Source: Streptomyces sporangiiformans
Lineage (GTDB): Bacteria > Actinomycetota > Actinomycetes > Streptomycetales > Streptomycetaceae
Assembly: GCF_005768555.2 (NCBI RefSeq)
Contig: NZ_VCHX02000047.1
Location: forward strand, 94,385-158,384
DNA: 64,000 nt
Direction: 5' to 3'
The position numbers and the translations under genes were made by a program. The notes beneath the pieces were generated by a model, which saw only the letters and a program-made list of their open reading frames with translations, was not told the DNA's origin and did not search any database. The stretch's first letter is position 1. Every line of letters starts with the position of its first letter. Positions 1-9,770 of this stretch are shown in pieces.

Positions 1-354
1 ATGGAAGCTGTCGTACGGCTGGCGCGGGACGGGGACCCTGGCTGCCGTCGTGTGATCGCCGACGTCGGCCGACATATCGGCAGTGGAGTCGCCAACCTTT
101 GTAACTTGCTCAACCCGAGCCGGGTTGTCCTCGGCGGTGATCTCGCGGAGGCCGGTGAGCTGGTGCTCGGGCCCATAAGGGAGTCGGTCGGCCGCTATGC
201 CATCCCCAGTGCGGCACGTCAGCTTTCCGTTCTTCCAGGGGCACTTGGCGGTCGTGCGGAGGTCCTCGGGGCGCTCGCTCTCGCACTCAGCGAGATGGGA
301 GATTCGACCCTTTTGGACGGAACCCTTTCGGCGGCCACGCCTGCCTTCACTTAG
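1..354 (+). CDS. rok7B7: ROK-family regulator, C-terminal part (Rok7B7-like)
   Basis: This is the C-terminal 117 residues of a ROK (repressor, ORF, kinase) protein cut by the window edge. The first ATG may be internal, so no start is claimed. The stretch with LCNLLNPSRVVLGGDL is the typical ROK C-terminal segment, and a GGRAEVLGAL helix follows. The N-terminal helix-turn-helix and sugar-binding core are outside the window. It lies directly upstream of a xylose-type ABC operon on the same strand. In S. coelicolor the ROK regulator next to xylFGH is Rok7B7, which controls xylose uptake and influences carbon catabolite repression. The symbol rests on this synteny, recalled from memory, and not on an alignment. 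Confidence 0.7.
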   Translation: MEAVVRLARDGDPGCRRVIADVGRHIGSGVANLCNLLNPSRVVLGGDLAEAGELVLGPIRESVGRYAIPSAARQLSVLPGALGGRAEVLGALALALSEMGDSTLLDGTLSAATPAFT

Positions 355-360
355 AGAACG

Positions 361-378
361 GATGGCACCGTTGCCATC
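361..378. promoter_or_regulatory. Inverted repeat between ROK gene and xylF
   Basis: The arms GATGGCA and TGCCATC are perfect 7-bp complements around CCGT. They begin six bases after the ROK stop codon and about 100 bases before the xylF start. The repeat could be a weak terminator of the regulator gene or an operator for the ROK protein. The sequence does not decide between these. Confidence 0.35.
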
Positions 379-475
379 TCGTTAAGGATTTACTTCTTGA
401 CGTCGCACTTTGGGCCGAGTTGACTTCCAGCCACCTCGGTCGCACTGTCGCGGCCTTGTCAGGGAGGTTTCTGAA

Positions 476-1588
476 GTGAATACGCGTATGCGTCGTGTCG
501 CCATTTCCGTCGCGGCAGGGGCGATGGCTGCCTCGCTCGCGGCCTGCGGCAGCGCCGCGGAGTCCGGCGGTGACAGCGATGAGACCGCGAGCAAGGGCGA
601 CGCGATCAAGGTCGGTCTGCTCCTTCCGGAGAACCAGACCGCGCGTTACGAGAAGTTCGACAAGCCTCTGATCGAGAAGAAGGTCAAGGAGCTCACGAAC
701 AACAAGGGTGAGGTCGTCTACGCCAACGCCAAGCAGGACGCCACCACCCAGAACCAGCAGGTCGACACGATGATCACCAACAAGGTGGACGTGCTGATCG
801 TGGACGCGGTGGACTCCAAGGCCATCGAGAACTCCGTCAAGAAGGCCAAGGACGCGGACATCCCCGTCGTCGCGTACGACCGCCTCGCCCAGGGCCCGAT
901 CGACAGCTACGTCTCGTTCGACAACGAAGAGGTCGGCCGCGTTCAGGGCAAGGCGCTCCTGGACGCCCTCGGCGACAAGGCCACGCCCTCCGCCAAGATC
1001 GTCATGATGAACGGCGCGATCACCGACCCGAACGCCGCCCAGTTCAAGAAGGGCGCGCTGTCCCAGCTCCAGGGCAAGGTCGACGTCGCGAAGTCGTACG
1101 ACACCAAGGAGTGGAAGCCGGAGAACGCCAACGCCAACATGGAAGGCGCGATCTCCGCGATCGGCAAGAACAACATCGTCGGTGTCTACTCCGCCAACGA
1201 CGGCATGGCGGGCGGCATCATCACCGCCCTGAAGGCCGCCGGCGTCTCCCCGCTCCCGCCGGTCACCGGCCAGGACGCCGAACTCGCGGGCGTGCAGCGC
1301 ATCGTCTCGGGCGAGCAGTACATGAGCGTGTACAAGCCCTACCCGCAGGAGGCGGACGTCGCCGCGGAGATGGCCGTCGCTCTCGCCAAGGGCGAGAAGC
1401 TCGACTCCATCGCCAAGGAAGACGTCGACAGCCCGACCGAAAAGGGCATCCCCTCGGTCCTCGTGCCCGTTGTCTCGCTGACCAAGGACAACATCAACGA
1501 CACGGTCATCAAGGACGGCATCTACACGGTCGACGAGATCTGCACGCCCAAGTTCAAGGCCGACTGCGACAAGATCGGCCTCAAGTAA
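476..1588 (+). CDS. xylF: Xylose-type ABC transporter substrate-binding lipoprotein
   Basis: Extracellular sugar-binding lipoprotein of the CUT2 type, 370 residues, delivering a pentose (probably xylose) to the ATPase and permease encoded next. The GTG at 476 is preferred because AGGGAGG lies just before it. It opens with Arg residues and a hydrophobic segment ending in a lipobox (LAACG) near residue 23. The mature part shows the periplasmic-binding-protein type 1 fold: KVGLLLPE at the start, a DAVDSKAIENSVKKAK helix, VVAYDRL, and GVYSANDGMAGGI. It is transcribed with xylG and xylH behind the ROK regulator gene. A long hairpin follows the gene, which usually keeps binding-protein mRNA more abundant than the transporter mRNA. 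Confidence 0.88.
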   Translation: MNTRMRRVAISVAAGAMAASLAACGSAAESGGDSDETASKGDAIKVGLLLPENQTARYEKFDKPLIEKKVKELTNNKGEVVYANAKQDATTQNQQVDTMITNKVDVLIVDAVDSKAIENSVKKAKDADIPVVAYDRLAQGPIDSYVSFDNEEVGRVQGKALLDALGDKATPSAKIVMMNGAITDPNAAQFKKGALSQLQGKVDVAKSYDTKEWKPENANANMEGAISAIGKNNIVGVYSANDGMAGGIITALKAAGVSPLPPVTGQDAELAGVQRIVSGEQYMSVYKPYPQEADVAAEMAVALAKGEKLDSIAKEDVDSPTEKGIPSVLVPVVSLTKDNINDTVIKDGIYTVDEICTPKFKADCDKIGLK

Positions 1589-1663
1589 GTACCGCAAGTC
1601 CCTTTCTACGTACAGGAATTCGTCTTTGAATTTCAGTACGGGACGCGCGTACTCGAAGCCCCT

Positions 1664-1710
1664 CCGGCGCCCCGCACACACCAGCCCCGCAAGCTCGGGC
1701 GGGGCGCCGG
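1664..1710 (+). terminator. Strong intercistronic hairpin between xylF and xylG
   Basis: A perfect 12-bp GC stem (CCGGCGCCCCGC with its complement) encloses a 23-nt loop in the xylF-xylG gap. There is no U-tract, so it is more likely an mRNA stabiliser or partial terminator than a full stop. Confidence 0.6.
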
Positions 1711-1779
1711 AAGGAACACCCCTCCACAACTTTTCTGCACAACCTCCCGCCGGGTCAGGCGGCGAAGGAGATGGTTCAC

Positions 1780-2562
1780 GTGTCCGCTACGCCTGTGCTG
1801 GCGTTGCGCGGGGTCTCCAAGCGGTTCGGCGCCGTCCAGGCGCTCACCGACGTAGAGCTCGAGGTCCACTCCGGTGAGGTGGTCGCCCTGGTCGGCGACA
1901 ACGGCGCCGGCAAGTCCACGCTGGTGAAAACCATCGCCGGCGTCCACCCCATCGATGAGGGCGTCATCGAATGGGACGGGAAGTCCGTCCAGATCAACAA
2001 GCCGCACGACGCCCAGAACCTGGGCATCGCGACGGTCTACCAGGACCTCGCGCTGTGCGACAACATCGACGTCGTCGGCAACCTCTACCTGGGCCGGGAG
2101 CTCAAGAGACGCGGCGTCCTCGACGAGGTCGAGATGGAGCGCCGCGCCCGCGAGTTGCTCACCACGCTGTCGATCCGCATCCCCAGCGTGCGCATCCCGA
2201 TCGCCTCGCTCTCCGGTGGCCAGCGCCAGACCGTGGCCATCGCCCGCTCCATGCTCGGCGAGCCCAAGCTGGTCATACTCGACGAGCCCACCGCGGCCCT
2301 CGGCGTCGAGCAGACGGCCCAGGTCCTCGACCTGGTGGAGCGGCTGCGCGAGCGCGGCCACGCCGTGATCCTCATCAGCCACAACATGGCCGACGTGAAA
2401 GCCGTCGCCGACAAGGTGGCGGTGCTGCGGCTCGGCCGCAACAACGGCGTCTTCGAGGTGAAGTCCACCTCACAGGAAGAGATCATCTCCGCCATCACCG
2501 GCGCCACGGACAACGCCGTCACCCGTCGTGCGGCCCGCAGTTACGGGGAGGCTCAGAAGTGA
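1780..2562 (+). CDS. xylG: Sugar ABC transporter ATP-binding protein
   Basis: ATPase subunit of the CUT2 sugar importer, 260 residues, a single nucleotide-binding domain rather than the duplicated form of E. coli XylG. The GTG at 1780 is chosen because GAAGGAG ends nine bases before it. The ATG at 1771 touches that ribosome site and would be poorly placed. Visible motifs are Walker A (GDNGAGKST), the signature LSGGQRQ, Walker B followed by the catalytic Glu (LVILDEPTAAL) and the H-loop (LISHNM). The end overlaps the permease start by four bases (GTGA), indicating translational coupling. Confidence 0.9.
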   Translation: MSATPVLALRGVSKRFGAVQALTDVELEVHSGEVVALVGDNGAGKSTLVKTIAGVHPIDEGVIEWDGKSVQINKPHDAQNLGIATVYQDLALCDNIDVVGNLYLGRELKRRGVLDEVEMERRARELLTTLSIRIPSVRIPIASLSGGQRQTVAIARSMLGEPKLVILDEPTAALGVEQTAQVLDLVERLRERGHAVILISHNMADVKAVADKVAVLRLGRNNGVFEVKSTSQEEIISAITGATDNAVTRRAARSYGEAQK

Positions 2563-3860
2563 GCATCGACAAGACGAAGAACGCCACCCTGGAGCCTTCG
2601 GGCGGTGTCGTCGAGAACCCTGAGGCGGCCGTCGGCGCGGACGTCGCGGTGGACCCGCGACTGCTGGTGCGTGAGCGCGGCTTCGCCGGCTACATCATCG
2701 AATTCAAGCGCAAGCTGCGCGCCGGAGACCTCGGCTCGATCCCGGTCGTCGTCGGCCTGATCATCATCGGCGCCATCTTCCAGAGCCTGAACTCGGCCTT
2801 CCTGTCCGCCGAGAACCTCAACAACATCGCCGTCGCGATGGTTGCGACCGGCATGATGTCCGTCGGCATCATCTTCGTGCTGCTGCTCGGCGAGATCGAC
2901 CTGTCGGTCGGCTCCGTCAGCGGTGTCGCGGGCGCCATCGCGGCCGTACTCAGCGTCACACACGGCATGACCGAGTGGCAGGCCGTGGTCATCGCCCTCG
3001 TCGGCGGCGCGCTCATCGGCGCCATCCATGGCTTCTTCTTCGCAAGGATCGGCGCGCCCGCGTTCGCGGTCACCCTGGCCGGCCTGCTGTTCTGGCTCGG
3101 CTTCATGCTCCAGATCCTGGGTGAGAACGGCACCATCAACCTCGACAGCGACGGTCTGATCGGCAAGCTGACGACGTACTACTTCTCGGACGTCGCCGCC
3201 GCCTACGGGCTCGCCACCATCGCGGTGGTCGTCTTCTTCGTCACCTCCTTCCTGGACAGCAGACGCCGCGAGGCCGCGGGCGTCCCGTCCCGGCCGCTCA
3301 GCGAGATCGTGCTGCGCACGGTTCTGCTGGCGATCGTCGGGTACGCCGCCGCGATCATGTTCAACCAGTACAAGGGCCTGCCCCTCGCGCTGCTGCTGTT
3401 CATGCTGGTCCTGGTGACGACCGACTTCGTCCTGCGCCGCACGGGCTACGGCCGCAAGATCTTCGCGCTCGGCGGCAGCGTCGAGGCCTCTCGGCGTGCC
3501 GGTATCAACGTCACGGCGGTACGGATCTCGGTCTTCGCCCTGGCCGGCTTCTTCGCCGCGGTCGGCGGTCTGTTCTGGGCCTCCAAGATCGCCGCGGCCA
3601 ACCAGAGCGCCGGCGCGGGTGATCTTCTGATGAACGTGATCGCGGCAGCCGTGATCGGCGGCACCAGCCTCTTCGGTGGACGCGGCCGTACGTGGAACGC
3701 GCTGCTGGGTGTCATGGTGATCACCTCGATCCAGTACGGCCTCGCTCTTGAAGGCATCGCCACGCCGATCCAGTACATGATCACCGGCAGTGTGCTTCTC
3801 GCCACGGTGGTGATCGACTCCGTCACGCGTAAGACCCAGAAGACGGCGGGTCGCGCGTAG
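2559..3860 (+). CDS. xylH: Sugar ABC transporter permease
   Basis: Membrane permease of the XylH/RbsC type, 433 residues, with about ten hydrophobic segments. After a soluble N-terminus of about 65 residues, membrane segments begin at [15 protein letters not shown]. The conserved EIDLSVGS loop and the later [11 protein letters not shown] motif are hallmarks of CUT2 permeases. The GTG start overlaps the ATPase stop. It forms the channel for the sugar carried by the upstream lipoprotein. Substrate assignment to xylose comes from the ROK/xylFGH gene order and is not visible in the permease itself. Confidence 0.9.
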   Translation: MSIDKTKNATLEPSGGVVENPEAAVGADVAVDPRLLVRERGFAGYIIEFKRKLRAGDLGSIPVVVGLIIIGAIFQSLNSAFLSAENLNNIAVAMVATGMMSVGIIFVLLLGEIDLSVGSVSGVAGAIAAVLSVTHGMTEWQAVVIALVGGALIGAIHGFFFARIGAPAFAVTLAGLLFWLGFMLQILGENGTINLDSDGLIGKLTTYYFSDVAAAYGLATIAVVVFFVTSFLDSRRREAAGVPSRPLSEIVLRTVLLAIVGYAAAIMFNQYKGLPLALLLFMLVLVTTDFVLRRTGYGRKIFALGGSVEASRRAGINVTAVRISVFALAGFFAAVGGLFWASKIAAANQSAGAGDLLMNVIAAAVIGGTSLFGGRGRTWNALLGVMVITSIQYGLALEGIATPIQYMITGSVLLATVVIDSVTRKTQKTAGRA

Positions 3861-3891
3861 CGCTCCGCGAGGGCCCGGCTGCGCCCAAGAG

Positions 3892-4010
3892 CTCGATTGA
3901 ATGGGCTGTTCGGCGGCTGCGGGTCGGTCGTGGCCGGCCGCGCCCATGCGGCGGAGCCGCACGATGTCACTTCCCCGCGCCCCTTCAGGGCGCGGGGAAC
4001 TGCTTTTCGC
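3892..4010. repeat. Dispersed Streptomyces intergenic repeat with perfect hairpin
   Basis: The gap after xylH contains GGCTGCGGGTCGGTCG-like sequence and ends in a perfect 10-bp stem at 3973-3997 (CCCCGCGCCC with its complement, loop CTTCA) followed by GGGGAACTGC. The same hairpin-plus-GGAACTGC element recurs at 10853-10917. From memory, this type of sequence occurs many times between genes in Streptomyces chromosomes. It can act as a terminator for xylH. Confidence 0.6.
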
Positions 4011-4132
4011 GCCTGTCCGGGGCTGATCGCGTGACAAAGAAGGCACTGAGCCCGGCCTTCCCCGTTACAGGCGGAACATTAGACTCGACGAGCCCGGCAA
4101 AGCTCGAACAGCTCTACTGCAAGGAGGCACGG

Positions 4133-6064
4133 GTGCCGCTGCTGACCCGTATCAGGGGACCGCGCGATCTGGACCGGCTCAGCCCGGAGCAGCTGGAACA
4201 GCTGGCCGAGGAGATTCGGACCTTCCTCGTCGAGGCGGTCTCCAAGACCGGCGGCCACCTCGGCCCCAACCTCGGTGTTGTCGAGCTCACCATCGCGCTG
4301 CACCGCGTCTTCGAATCCCCGAAGGACAAGGTGCTGTGGGACACGGGACACCAGTCCTACGTCCACAAGCTGCTCACTGGTCGTCAGGACTTCACCCGGC
4401 TGAAGATGAAGGACGGCCTGTCCGGCTATCCCTCGCAGGCCGAGTCCGAGCACGACGTCATCGAGAACTCGCACGCCTCCACGGTCCTCGGCTGGGCCGA
4501 CGGCCTCGCGAAGGCCAACGAGGTCCTCGACCGGGACGACCACGTGGTCGCGGTCATCGGGGACGGTGCCCTCACCGGCGGCATGGCCTGGGAGGCGCTC
4601 AACAACATCGCGGACGCCAAGGACCGCCCGCTCGTCATCGTCGTCAACGACAACGAGCGTTCGTACGCGCCCACGATCGGCGGCCTCGCCAACCACCTGG
4701 CGACGCTGCGCACGACCGACGGCTACGAGCGCTTCCTGGCCCGCGGCAAGGACATCCTGGAGCGCACCCCGGTCCTCGGACGGCCGCTGTACGAGACCCT
4801 GCACGGCGCGAAGAAGGGGCTGAAGGACTTCATCGCGCCGCAGGGCATGTTCGAGGACCTCGGCCTGAAGTACGTCGGACCCATCGACGGCCATGACATC
4901 GAGGCCCTGGAGTCCGCGCTCGCCCGCGCCAAGCGCTTCGGCGGTCCCGTCATCGTGCACTGTCTCACCGAGAAGGGCCGCGGCTACCAGCCCGCCCTCC
5001 AGGACGAGGCGGACCGCTTCCACGCCGTCGGCAAGATCCACCCGGACACGGGCCTGCCCATCGCGTCCTCCGGCGCCGACTGGACCTCCGTGTTCGGCGA
5101 GGAGATGGTCAAGCTCGGCAAGGAGCGTGAGGACATCGTCGCCATCACGGCGGCCATGCTCCAGCCCGTCGGCCTCGAGAAGTTCGCCAAGTCCTTCCCG
5201 GACCGGGTGTACGACGTCGGCATCGCCGAGCAGCACGGCGCGGTCTCGGCGGCGGGCCTGGCGACCGGCGGACTGCACCCCGTCTTCGCCGTCTACGCGA
5301 CCTTCCTCAACCGCGCCTTCGACCAGGTCCTGATGGACGTCGCCCTGCACAGGTGCGGGGTCACGTTCGTCCTCGACCGGGCCGGCATCACCGGCACCGA
5401 CGGCGCCTCCCACAACGGCATGTGGGACATGTCGATCCTCCAGGTCGTACCCGGCCTCAGGCTTGCCGCGCCGCGCGACGCCGACCAGGTCCGCGCCCAG
5501 CTGCGGGAGGCCGTCGAGGTCGATGACGCGCCGACCGTGGTGCGCTTCTCCAAGGGCGCGGTCGGACCGGCCGTCCCCGCGGTGGGCCGCGTCGGCGGCA
5601 TGGACGTCCTGCGTGAACCGGGCACCGACACCCCGGACGTGCTGCTCGTCTCGGTCGGCGCGCTGGCGCCGATGTGCCTGGAGATCGCCGATCTCCTCGA
5701 CAAGCAGGGCATCTCCACCACGGTGGTCGACCCGCGCTGGGTCAAGCCCGTCGACGAGGCCATGGCCCCGCTCGCGGAGCGGCACCGCGTGGTCGTCACC
5801 GTCGAGGACAACTCCCGCGTCGGCGGCGTCGGTTCGACGATCGCGCAGGCTCTGCGCGACGCGGGCGTCGACGTACCGCTGCGCGACTTCGGTATCCCGC
5901 CGCGCTTCCTCGACCACGCCTCCCGCAAGGAGGTCATGGCGGAGATCGGCCTGACCGCGCCGGACATCGCCCGCCAGGTCACCGGCCTCGTCTCCAGGAT
6001 CGACGGCCGCTTCTCGGGTGCCGACGCGGGCGCCGTCGACTCCGTGGAGCCCGCGCGCGACTGA
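4133..6064 (+). CDS. dxs: 1-deoxy-D-xylulose-5-phosphate synthase
   Basis: Condenses pyruvate and glyceraldehyde 3-phosphate with thiamine diphosphate, the first step of the MEP isoprenoid pathway, in the cytoplasm. The protein is 643 residues, normal for actinobacterial Dxs. The GTG at 4133 (start [10 protein letters not shown]) is preferred because AAGGAGG lies six bases before it. The open frame continues upstream to 4031 without a good ribosome site. Motifs: [14 protein letters not shown] near the N-terminus, the thiamine-diphosphate/Mg motif [16 protein letters not shown], the pyrimidine-domain segment [11 protein letters not shown] and the C-terminal transketolase domain. A rho-independent terminator follows directly. 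Confidence 0.96.
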   Translation: MPLLTRIRGPRDLDRLSPEQLEQLAEEIRTFLVEAVSKTGGHLGPNLGVVELTIALHRVFESPKDKVLWDTGHQSYVHKLLTGRQDFTRLKMKDGLSGYPSQAESEHDVIENSHASTVLGWADGLAKANEVLDRDDHVVAVIGDGALTGGMAWEALNNIADAKDRPLVIVVNDNERSYAPTIGGLANHLATLRTTDGYERFLARGKDILERTPVLGRPLYETLHGAKKGLKDFIAPQGMFEDLGLKYVGPIDGHDIEALESALARAKRFGGPVIVHCLTEKGRGYQPALQDEADRFHAVGKIHPDTGLPIASSGADWTSVFGEEMVKLGKEREDIVAITAAMLQPVGLEKFAKSFPDRVYDVGIAEQHGAVSAAGLATGGLHPVFAVYATFLNRAFDQVLMDVALHRCGVTFVLDRAGITGTDGASHNGMWDMSILQVVPGLRLAAPRDADQVRAQLREAVEVDDAPTVVRFSKGAVGPAVPAVGRVGGMDVLREPGTDTPDVLLVSVGALAPMCLEIADLLDKQGISTTVVDPRWVKPVDEAMAPLAERHRVVVTVEDNSRVGGVGSTIAQALRDAGVDVPLRDFGIPPRFLDHASRKEVMAEIGLTAPDIARQVTGLVSRIDGRFSGADAGAVDSVEPARD

Positions 6065-6085
6065 CGTCCCCACAGGTTCGTACGG

Positions 6086-6129
6086 GCCGGTTCCGGCACT
6101 CGGCAGGGTGTCGGAACCGGCTCTTTTTT
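6086..6129 (+). terminator. Rho-independent terminator of dxs
   Basis: A 14-bp stem (GCCGGTTCCGGCAC against its complement, with one G-T wobble) at 6086-6121 is followed by TCTTTTTT. It lies about 22 bases after the dxs stop. Confidence 0.9.
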
Positions 6130-6205
6130 GGCGTGAACTCGTGGTGCCGGGGCATACGACCACCGCTCATCCATGTCGACGACGACAAGCGCGGGAGGTA
6201 TGCCT

Positions 6206-7732
6206 GTGAGCAACGCCCTCTTCCGGACGAAGAGTGTCGAACAATCTGTAAGAGACACTCAGGAACCCGAACACGCGCTCAAGAAGTCGCTCTCCGCCCT
6301 GGACCTCACCGTCTTCGGCGTCGGAGTGATCATCGGCACTGGCATCTTCGTCCTCACGGGCCAGGTGGCCAAGGACGTGGCCGGTCCCGCCACCGCGATC
6401 GCCTTCGCCGTCGCGGGCGTCGTCTGCGGACTCGCGGCCCTGTGCTACGCCGAGTTCGCCTCCACCGTCCCGGTGGCCGGATCGGCGTACACCTTCTCGT
6501 ACGCCTCCCTCGGTGAGCTGCCCGCCTGGATCATCGGCTGGGACCTGGTGCTGGAGTTCGCGCTCGGCACGGCGGTGGTCGCCGTCGGCTGGTCCGGCTA
6601 TGTCCGCTCGCTGCTGGACAACGCGGGCTGGCATCTGCCGGACGCGCTGGCCGGGCCGGACGTGGCCGACGGGTTCGGCTTCGACATCCTCGCCTTCGCC
6701 CTGGTGCTGCTCCTGACGGCCGTCCTCGTCCTCGGGATGAAGCTCTCCGCGCGCGTCACCTCGATCATCGTGGCGATCAAGGTGACCGTGGTCCTGGTCG
6801 TGATCATCGCGGGCGCCTTCTTCATCAAGGCCGACAACTACAAGCCCTTCATCCCGGAAGAGCAGTCGCAGCAAGCGGGGAACGACCTCCAAGCGCCGCT
6901 CATCCAGCTGGTGTTCGGCTACGCGCCCACCAACTTCGGTGTGATGGGCATCTTCACCGCCGCCTCCGTCGTCTTCTTCGCCTTCATCGGCTTCGACATC
7001 GTCGCCACCGCCGCAGAGGAGACGCGCAATCCGCAGCGCGACATGCCCCGAGGCATCCTCGGCTCCCTCTTCATCTGCACCGCGCTCTACGTCGCCGTGT
7101 CGATCGTCGTCACGGGCATGCAGCACTACAGCAAGCTGTCCGTGGACGCCCCGCTCGCCGACGCCTTCAAGGCCACCGGGCACTCCTGGTACGCCGGGTT
7201 CATCAGCTTCGGCGCCGCCGTCGGCCTGACCACCGTCTGCATGATCCTGCTGCTCGGCCAGACCCGAGTCTTCTTCGCGATGAGCCGCGACGGACTGCTG
7301 CCCCGCTTCTTCTCCCGCGTCCACCCCCGCTACAAGACGCCGCACCGGCCGACCATCCTGCTCGGCGTGGTGATCGCGACACTGGCGGGCTTCACCAGCC
7401 TCAGCGAGCTCGCCGAACTGGTGAACATCGGCACGCTCTTCGCCTTCGTCGTCGTGGCGATCAGCGTCGTCATCCTGCGCCGCACCCGCCCCGAACTCCA
7501 CCGCGCCTTCCGCACCCCGCTGGTGCCCTGGGTGCCCATCCTGTCCGTGCTCGCCTCGCTGTGGCTGATGCTCAACCTGCCGGCCGAGACCTGGGTGCGG
7601 TTCGCGGGCTGGATGGCGGTCGGCTTCGTCGTCTACTTCCTCTACGGCCGCTCCCACAGCCGTATGGAGGGGACCGCGGACCTCGCCGCCGATCGACAAC
7701 ACGAGGTAACCGGAACCAACGACACGCAGTAA
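6206..7732 (+). CDS. APC-superfamily amino-acid permease
   Basis: Integral membrane amino-acid transporter of the cationic amino-acid (CAT/YfnA-like) group, 508 residues, with about twelve or more hydrophobic segments. The GTG at 6206 is favoured because GGGAGG ends eight bases upstream. An ATG at 6200 is too close to that site. The first membrane segment has the family motif GVGVIIGTGIFVLTG, and segment three carries GSAYTFSYASLGELPAWIIGWD. The later FFAFIGFDIVATAAEETRNP stretch is also typical. It is separated from dxs by a terminator and so forms its own transcription unit. The substrate cannot be read from sequence. Confidence 0.88.
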   Translation: MSNALFRTKSVEQSVRDTQEPEHALKKSLSALDLTVFGVGVIIGTGIFVLTGQVAKDVAGPATAIAFAVAGVVCGLAALCYAEFASTVPVAGSAYTFSYASLGELPAWIIGWDLVLEFALGTAVVAVGWSGYVRSLLDNAGWHLPDALAGPDVADGFGFDILAFALVLLLTAVLVLGMKLSARVTSIIVAIKVTVVLVVIIAGAFFIKADNYKPFIPEEQSQQAGNDLQAPLIQLVFGYAPTNFGVMGIFTAASVVFFAFIGFDIVATAAEETRNPQRDMPRGILGSLFICTALYVAVSIVVTGMQHYSKLSVDAPLADAFKATGHSWYAGFISFGAAVGLTTVCMILLLGQTRVFFAMSRDGLLPRFFSRVHPRYKTPHRPTILLGVVIATLAGFTSLSELAELVNIGTLFAFVVVAISVVILRRTRPELHRAFRTPLVPWVPILSVLASLWLMLNLPAETWVRFAGWMAVGFVVYFLYGRSHSRMEGTADLAADRQHEVTGTNDTQ

Positions 7733-7820
7733 CCGCCCCGGTCTTCGCACGGGGCGCATTCGAATTGGGCGGTTCATCCCTGTATGTTCCGCTTCGGTGG
7801 AGGTCGAGGGGCCGGATAGC

Positions 7821-9287
7821 GTGCACAGCATGCTCGCCGAGCCCCTCGTCTCGTCACGCTCCGGATACGAGCCCGCGGGCGTCCGCCCCTCCGGTTACTG
7901 GACACGGCTGCTGCCGTCCCTGGCCGTCCTGGCCTGCGTCACCAGGATCCCCTCCTTCCGGCTCCCGCTGTGGAACCCGGACGAGGGCTATCTCGCCGTC
8001 CAGGCCCGGCTGCTGGCCGCCGGCGGATCGCTGTACGAGACGGTGGTGGACCGCAAGCCGCCGCTCGTGCCGTGGCTCTACCAGGGAGCGTTCACGCTCT
8101 TCGGCGACGGCTCGCTGACGTCCGTGCGGGTGTGCGCGGTCCTCGCGCAGCTGCTGACCGCCGTGCTGCTCGTCTCCCTCGCCCGGCGCCGCTGGGGCGA
8201 CGGCCCGGGGCGCGTCGCCGGGGTGCTGTACCTGCTCTCCTCCATCGGGCTGCATCCCGAGGACGCGCAGGCCGCCGCCTTCGAGATCTTCATGCTCCCC
8301 TGCACGGCCGCCGCGATGTGGTGCGCCGACCGAAGCCGCTGGGGCGCCGCGGGCGCGGCCGTCGCCTGCGCCGCCCTGGCCAAGCAGACCGGCGGGGCGG
8401 TCCTGGTGCCCGTGCTGTGGCTGCTGTGGCGCGGCGGGGGATCCCGAAAGGGTCTGGTACGCCTGGGCGTCGGGGCCGTACTCCCGCTGCTCGGCGCGGT
8501 ACTGGTCACCGATCCCGCCGGGTTCCTGTTCTGGACGGTGACCGGCTCGGGCGCGTACGCGTCCTTCGCGGGCTCCGAACTCCACATCGCGGGCCGGGCG
8601 TTGACCAACACCACGATCCTGGGCGTGGGCTGCGCGGGTCTGATCCCGCCGGTCGTACGCGTGCTGCGCGTCGCCCGCACGGGAGCGGCGGACCTGTGGC
8701 TGTGGCTGGCCTCGTCGGCCGTCGCGGTCCTCCTCGGCTTCCACTTCTTCGGCCACTACTTCCTGCAACTGACGCCGCCCCTCTCCCTGTTGGCGACGGC
8801 CGCCCTCCAGATCCTGCCCCCCGCCCGTCTGGCGACGGCCCTGCTCACCTCGGCCTGCTGCTGCGCCCTGTTCCTTTCCTGGGGGCTGCTGGCGCCCCGC
8901 CCCGACCTCGCGCACGCGGCACGTGTCGCGGCCGCCGTGGCCCAGCGCACCGCTCCCGGCGAGCGGGTCCTCGTCTGGGGGATACACCCCGAGACGTACT
9001 GGCTGGCCGACCGTACCCCCGCCACCCGCTACCTCACCGCCGGTCTGCTCACCAACTACAGCGGCGGCCGCGACGGCCCCCGGGTCGGCGAGAAGTACGC
9101 CGTCGAGGGCGCGTGGCCGGTGTTCCGCGAGGAGCTCACGGCCCATGCGCCGGCCCTCGTCGTCGACGACTCGGGCGGCAAGCCGTACGCCCCGCACCGG
9201 CTGCCCTGGCTGGGGCGGCTGCTGGCGGCCGAGTACGAGCGGGCGGGACTGGTGGACGGAGCGGTGCTCTACGCACGCGTTCCGTAG
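7821..9287 (+). CDS. GT-C fold membrane glycosyltransferase-like protein
   Basis: Multi-pass membrane protein of 488 residues with the layout of the ArnT/PMT (GT39) superfamily. The first extracytoplasmic loop has the acidic motif NPDEGYLAVQARLL followed by DRKPPLVPWLY, where GT-C enzymes keep the catalytic Asp. About ten hydrophobic segments follow, and a short C-terminal soluble part ends the protein. The GTG at 7821 has GAGGGG about nine bases upstream. The ATG at 7830 is an alternative. Family membership suggests transfer of a sugar from a polyprenyl-phosphate donor outside the membrane. Acceptor and sugar are unknown. Confidence 0.7.
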   Translation: MHSMLAEPLVSSRSGYEPAGVRPSGYWTRLLPSLAVLACVTRIPSFRLPLWNPDEGYLAVQARLLAAGGSLYETVVDRKPPLVPWLYQGAFTLFGDGSLTSVRVCAVLAQLLTAVLLVSLARRRWGDGPGRVAGVLYLLSSIGLHPEDAQAAAFEIFMLPCTAAAMWCADRSRWGAAGAAVACAALAKQTGGAVLVPVLWLLWRGGGSRKGLVRLGVGAVLPLLGAVLVTDPAGFLFWTVTGSGAYASFAGSELHIAGRALTNTTILGVGCAGLIPPVVRVLRVARTGAADLWLWLASSAVAVLLGFHFFGHYFLQLTPPLSLLATAALQILPPARLATALLTSACCCALFLSWGLLAPRPDLAHAARVAAAVAQRTAPGERVLVWGIHPETYWLADRTPATRYLTAGLLTNYSGGRDGPRVGEKYAVEGAWPVFREELTAHAPALVVDDSGGKPYAPHRLPWLGRLLAAEYERAGLVDGAVLYARVP

Positions 9288-9338
9288 TGGTGGCGGTGGC
9301 GGTGGTCGTAGCGGTTGCCGAGCCCCGAGGACGGGGGG

Positions 9339-9713
9339 TTACGGGCGTACGGTCCGGGGGCCGGTCACCTCGGCGCCCAACGCGCCCACTCTGCTTCGCA
9401 GTTCGCGGTCGGCCGTGACGACCAGGCAGCGGCGTTCCCCGGCTTCGGCGGCCAGCTCCACGATGCGGTCGTCCCCGCTGCCGGGCGCCGACTCGACCCG
9501 TACGCCCGCGACGGAGGGCACTCCGCGGGCGGCTCCCTCGACTACGAGGACGACTTCCAGGGGACCCGGGAAGTCCGGCAGGCCTTCGTCGGCGTACGGC
9601 ACCAACAGGTCCCGCAGGCGTTCCGCCGCCCCTCGGCGGTCCCGCCACCAGCCGTCGGGGACCGAGCCGACCACGTTCGCGGCGTCGACGATCACGAGGA
9701 GAGGGGCGTTCAT
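9339..9713 (-). CDS. Small NYN/PIN-like nuclease-fold protein
   Basis: A 124-residue protein starting MNAPLLVIVDAANVVGS. The Asp in IVDAANV, the GDDRIVELA segment and VVTADRELRSRV are placed as in YacP-like NYN or PIN-domain RNases, where clustered Asp residues bind metal. It probably acts on RNA, but no substrate is evident. It is divergent from the beta-propeller-like gene beginning at 9771, with a 57-bp shared promoter region. The frame stays open upstream to 10139, but that part overlaps the divergent gene and is not believed. Confidence 0.72.
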   Translation of the reverse strand: MNAPLLVIVDAANVVGSVPDGWWRDRRGAAERLRDLLVPYADEGLPDFPGPLEVVLVVEGAARGVPSVAGVRVESAPGSGDDRIVELAAEAGERRCLVVTADRELRSRVGALGAEVTGPRTVRP

Positions 9714-9770
9714 GAGGCCAGGGTCGCACGGGGCGGATCCCGCGGCCCCGACTACAGTGGGGGAGTGTCG

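Noticed and set aside
410..475. Upstream start for xylF
   Set aside because: The extra residues would precede a perfect lipoprotein signal, and the GTG at 476 has the ribosome site.
4079..6163. Long open frame antisense to dxs
   Set aside because: It mirrors the GC-rich third positions of dxs, is Val/Asp/Arg-rich with no known domains, and has no ribosome site.
9287..9310. GGTGGC simple repeat after the GT-C gene as a regulatory element
   Set aside because: A short low-complexity GC stretch, common in this genome, with no palindrome or conserved spacing.
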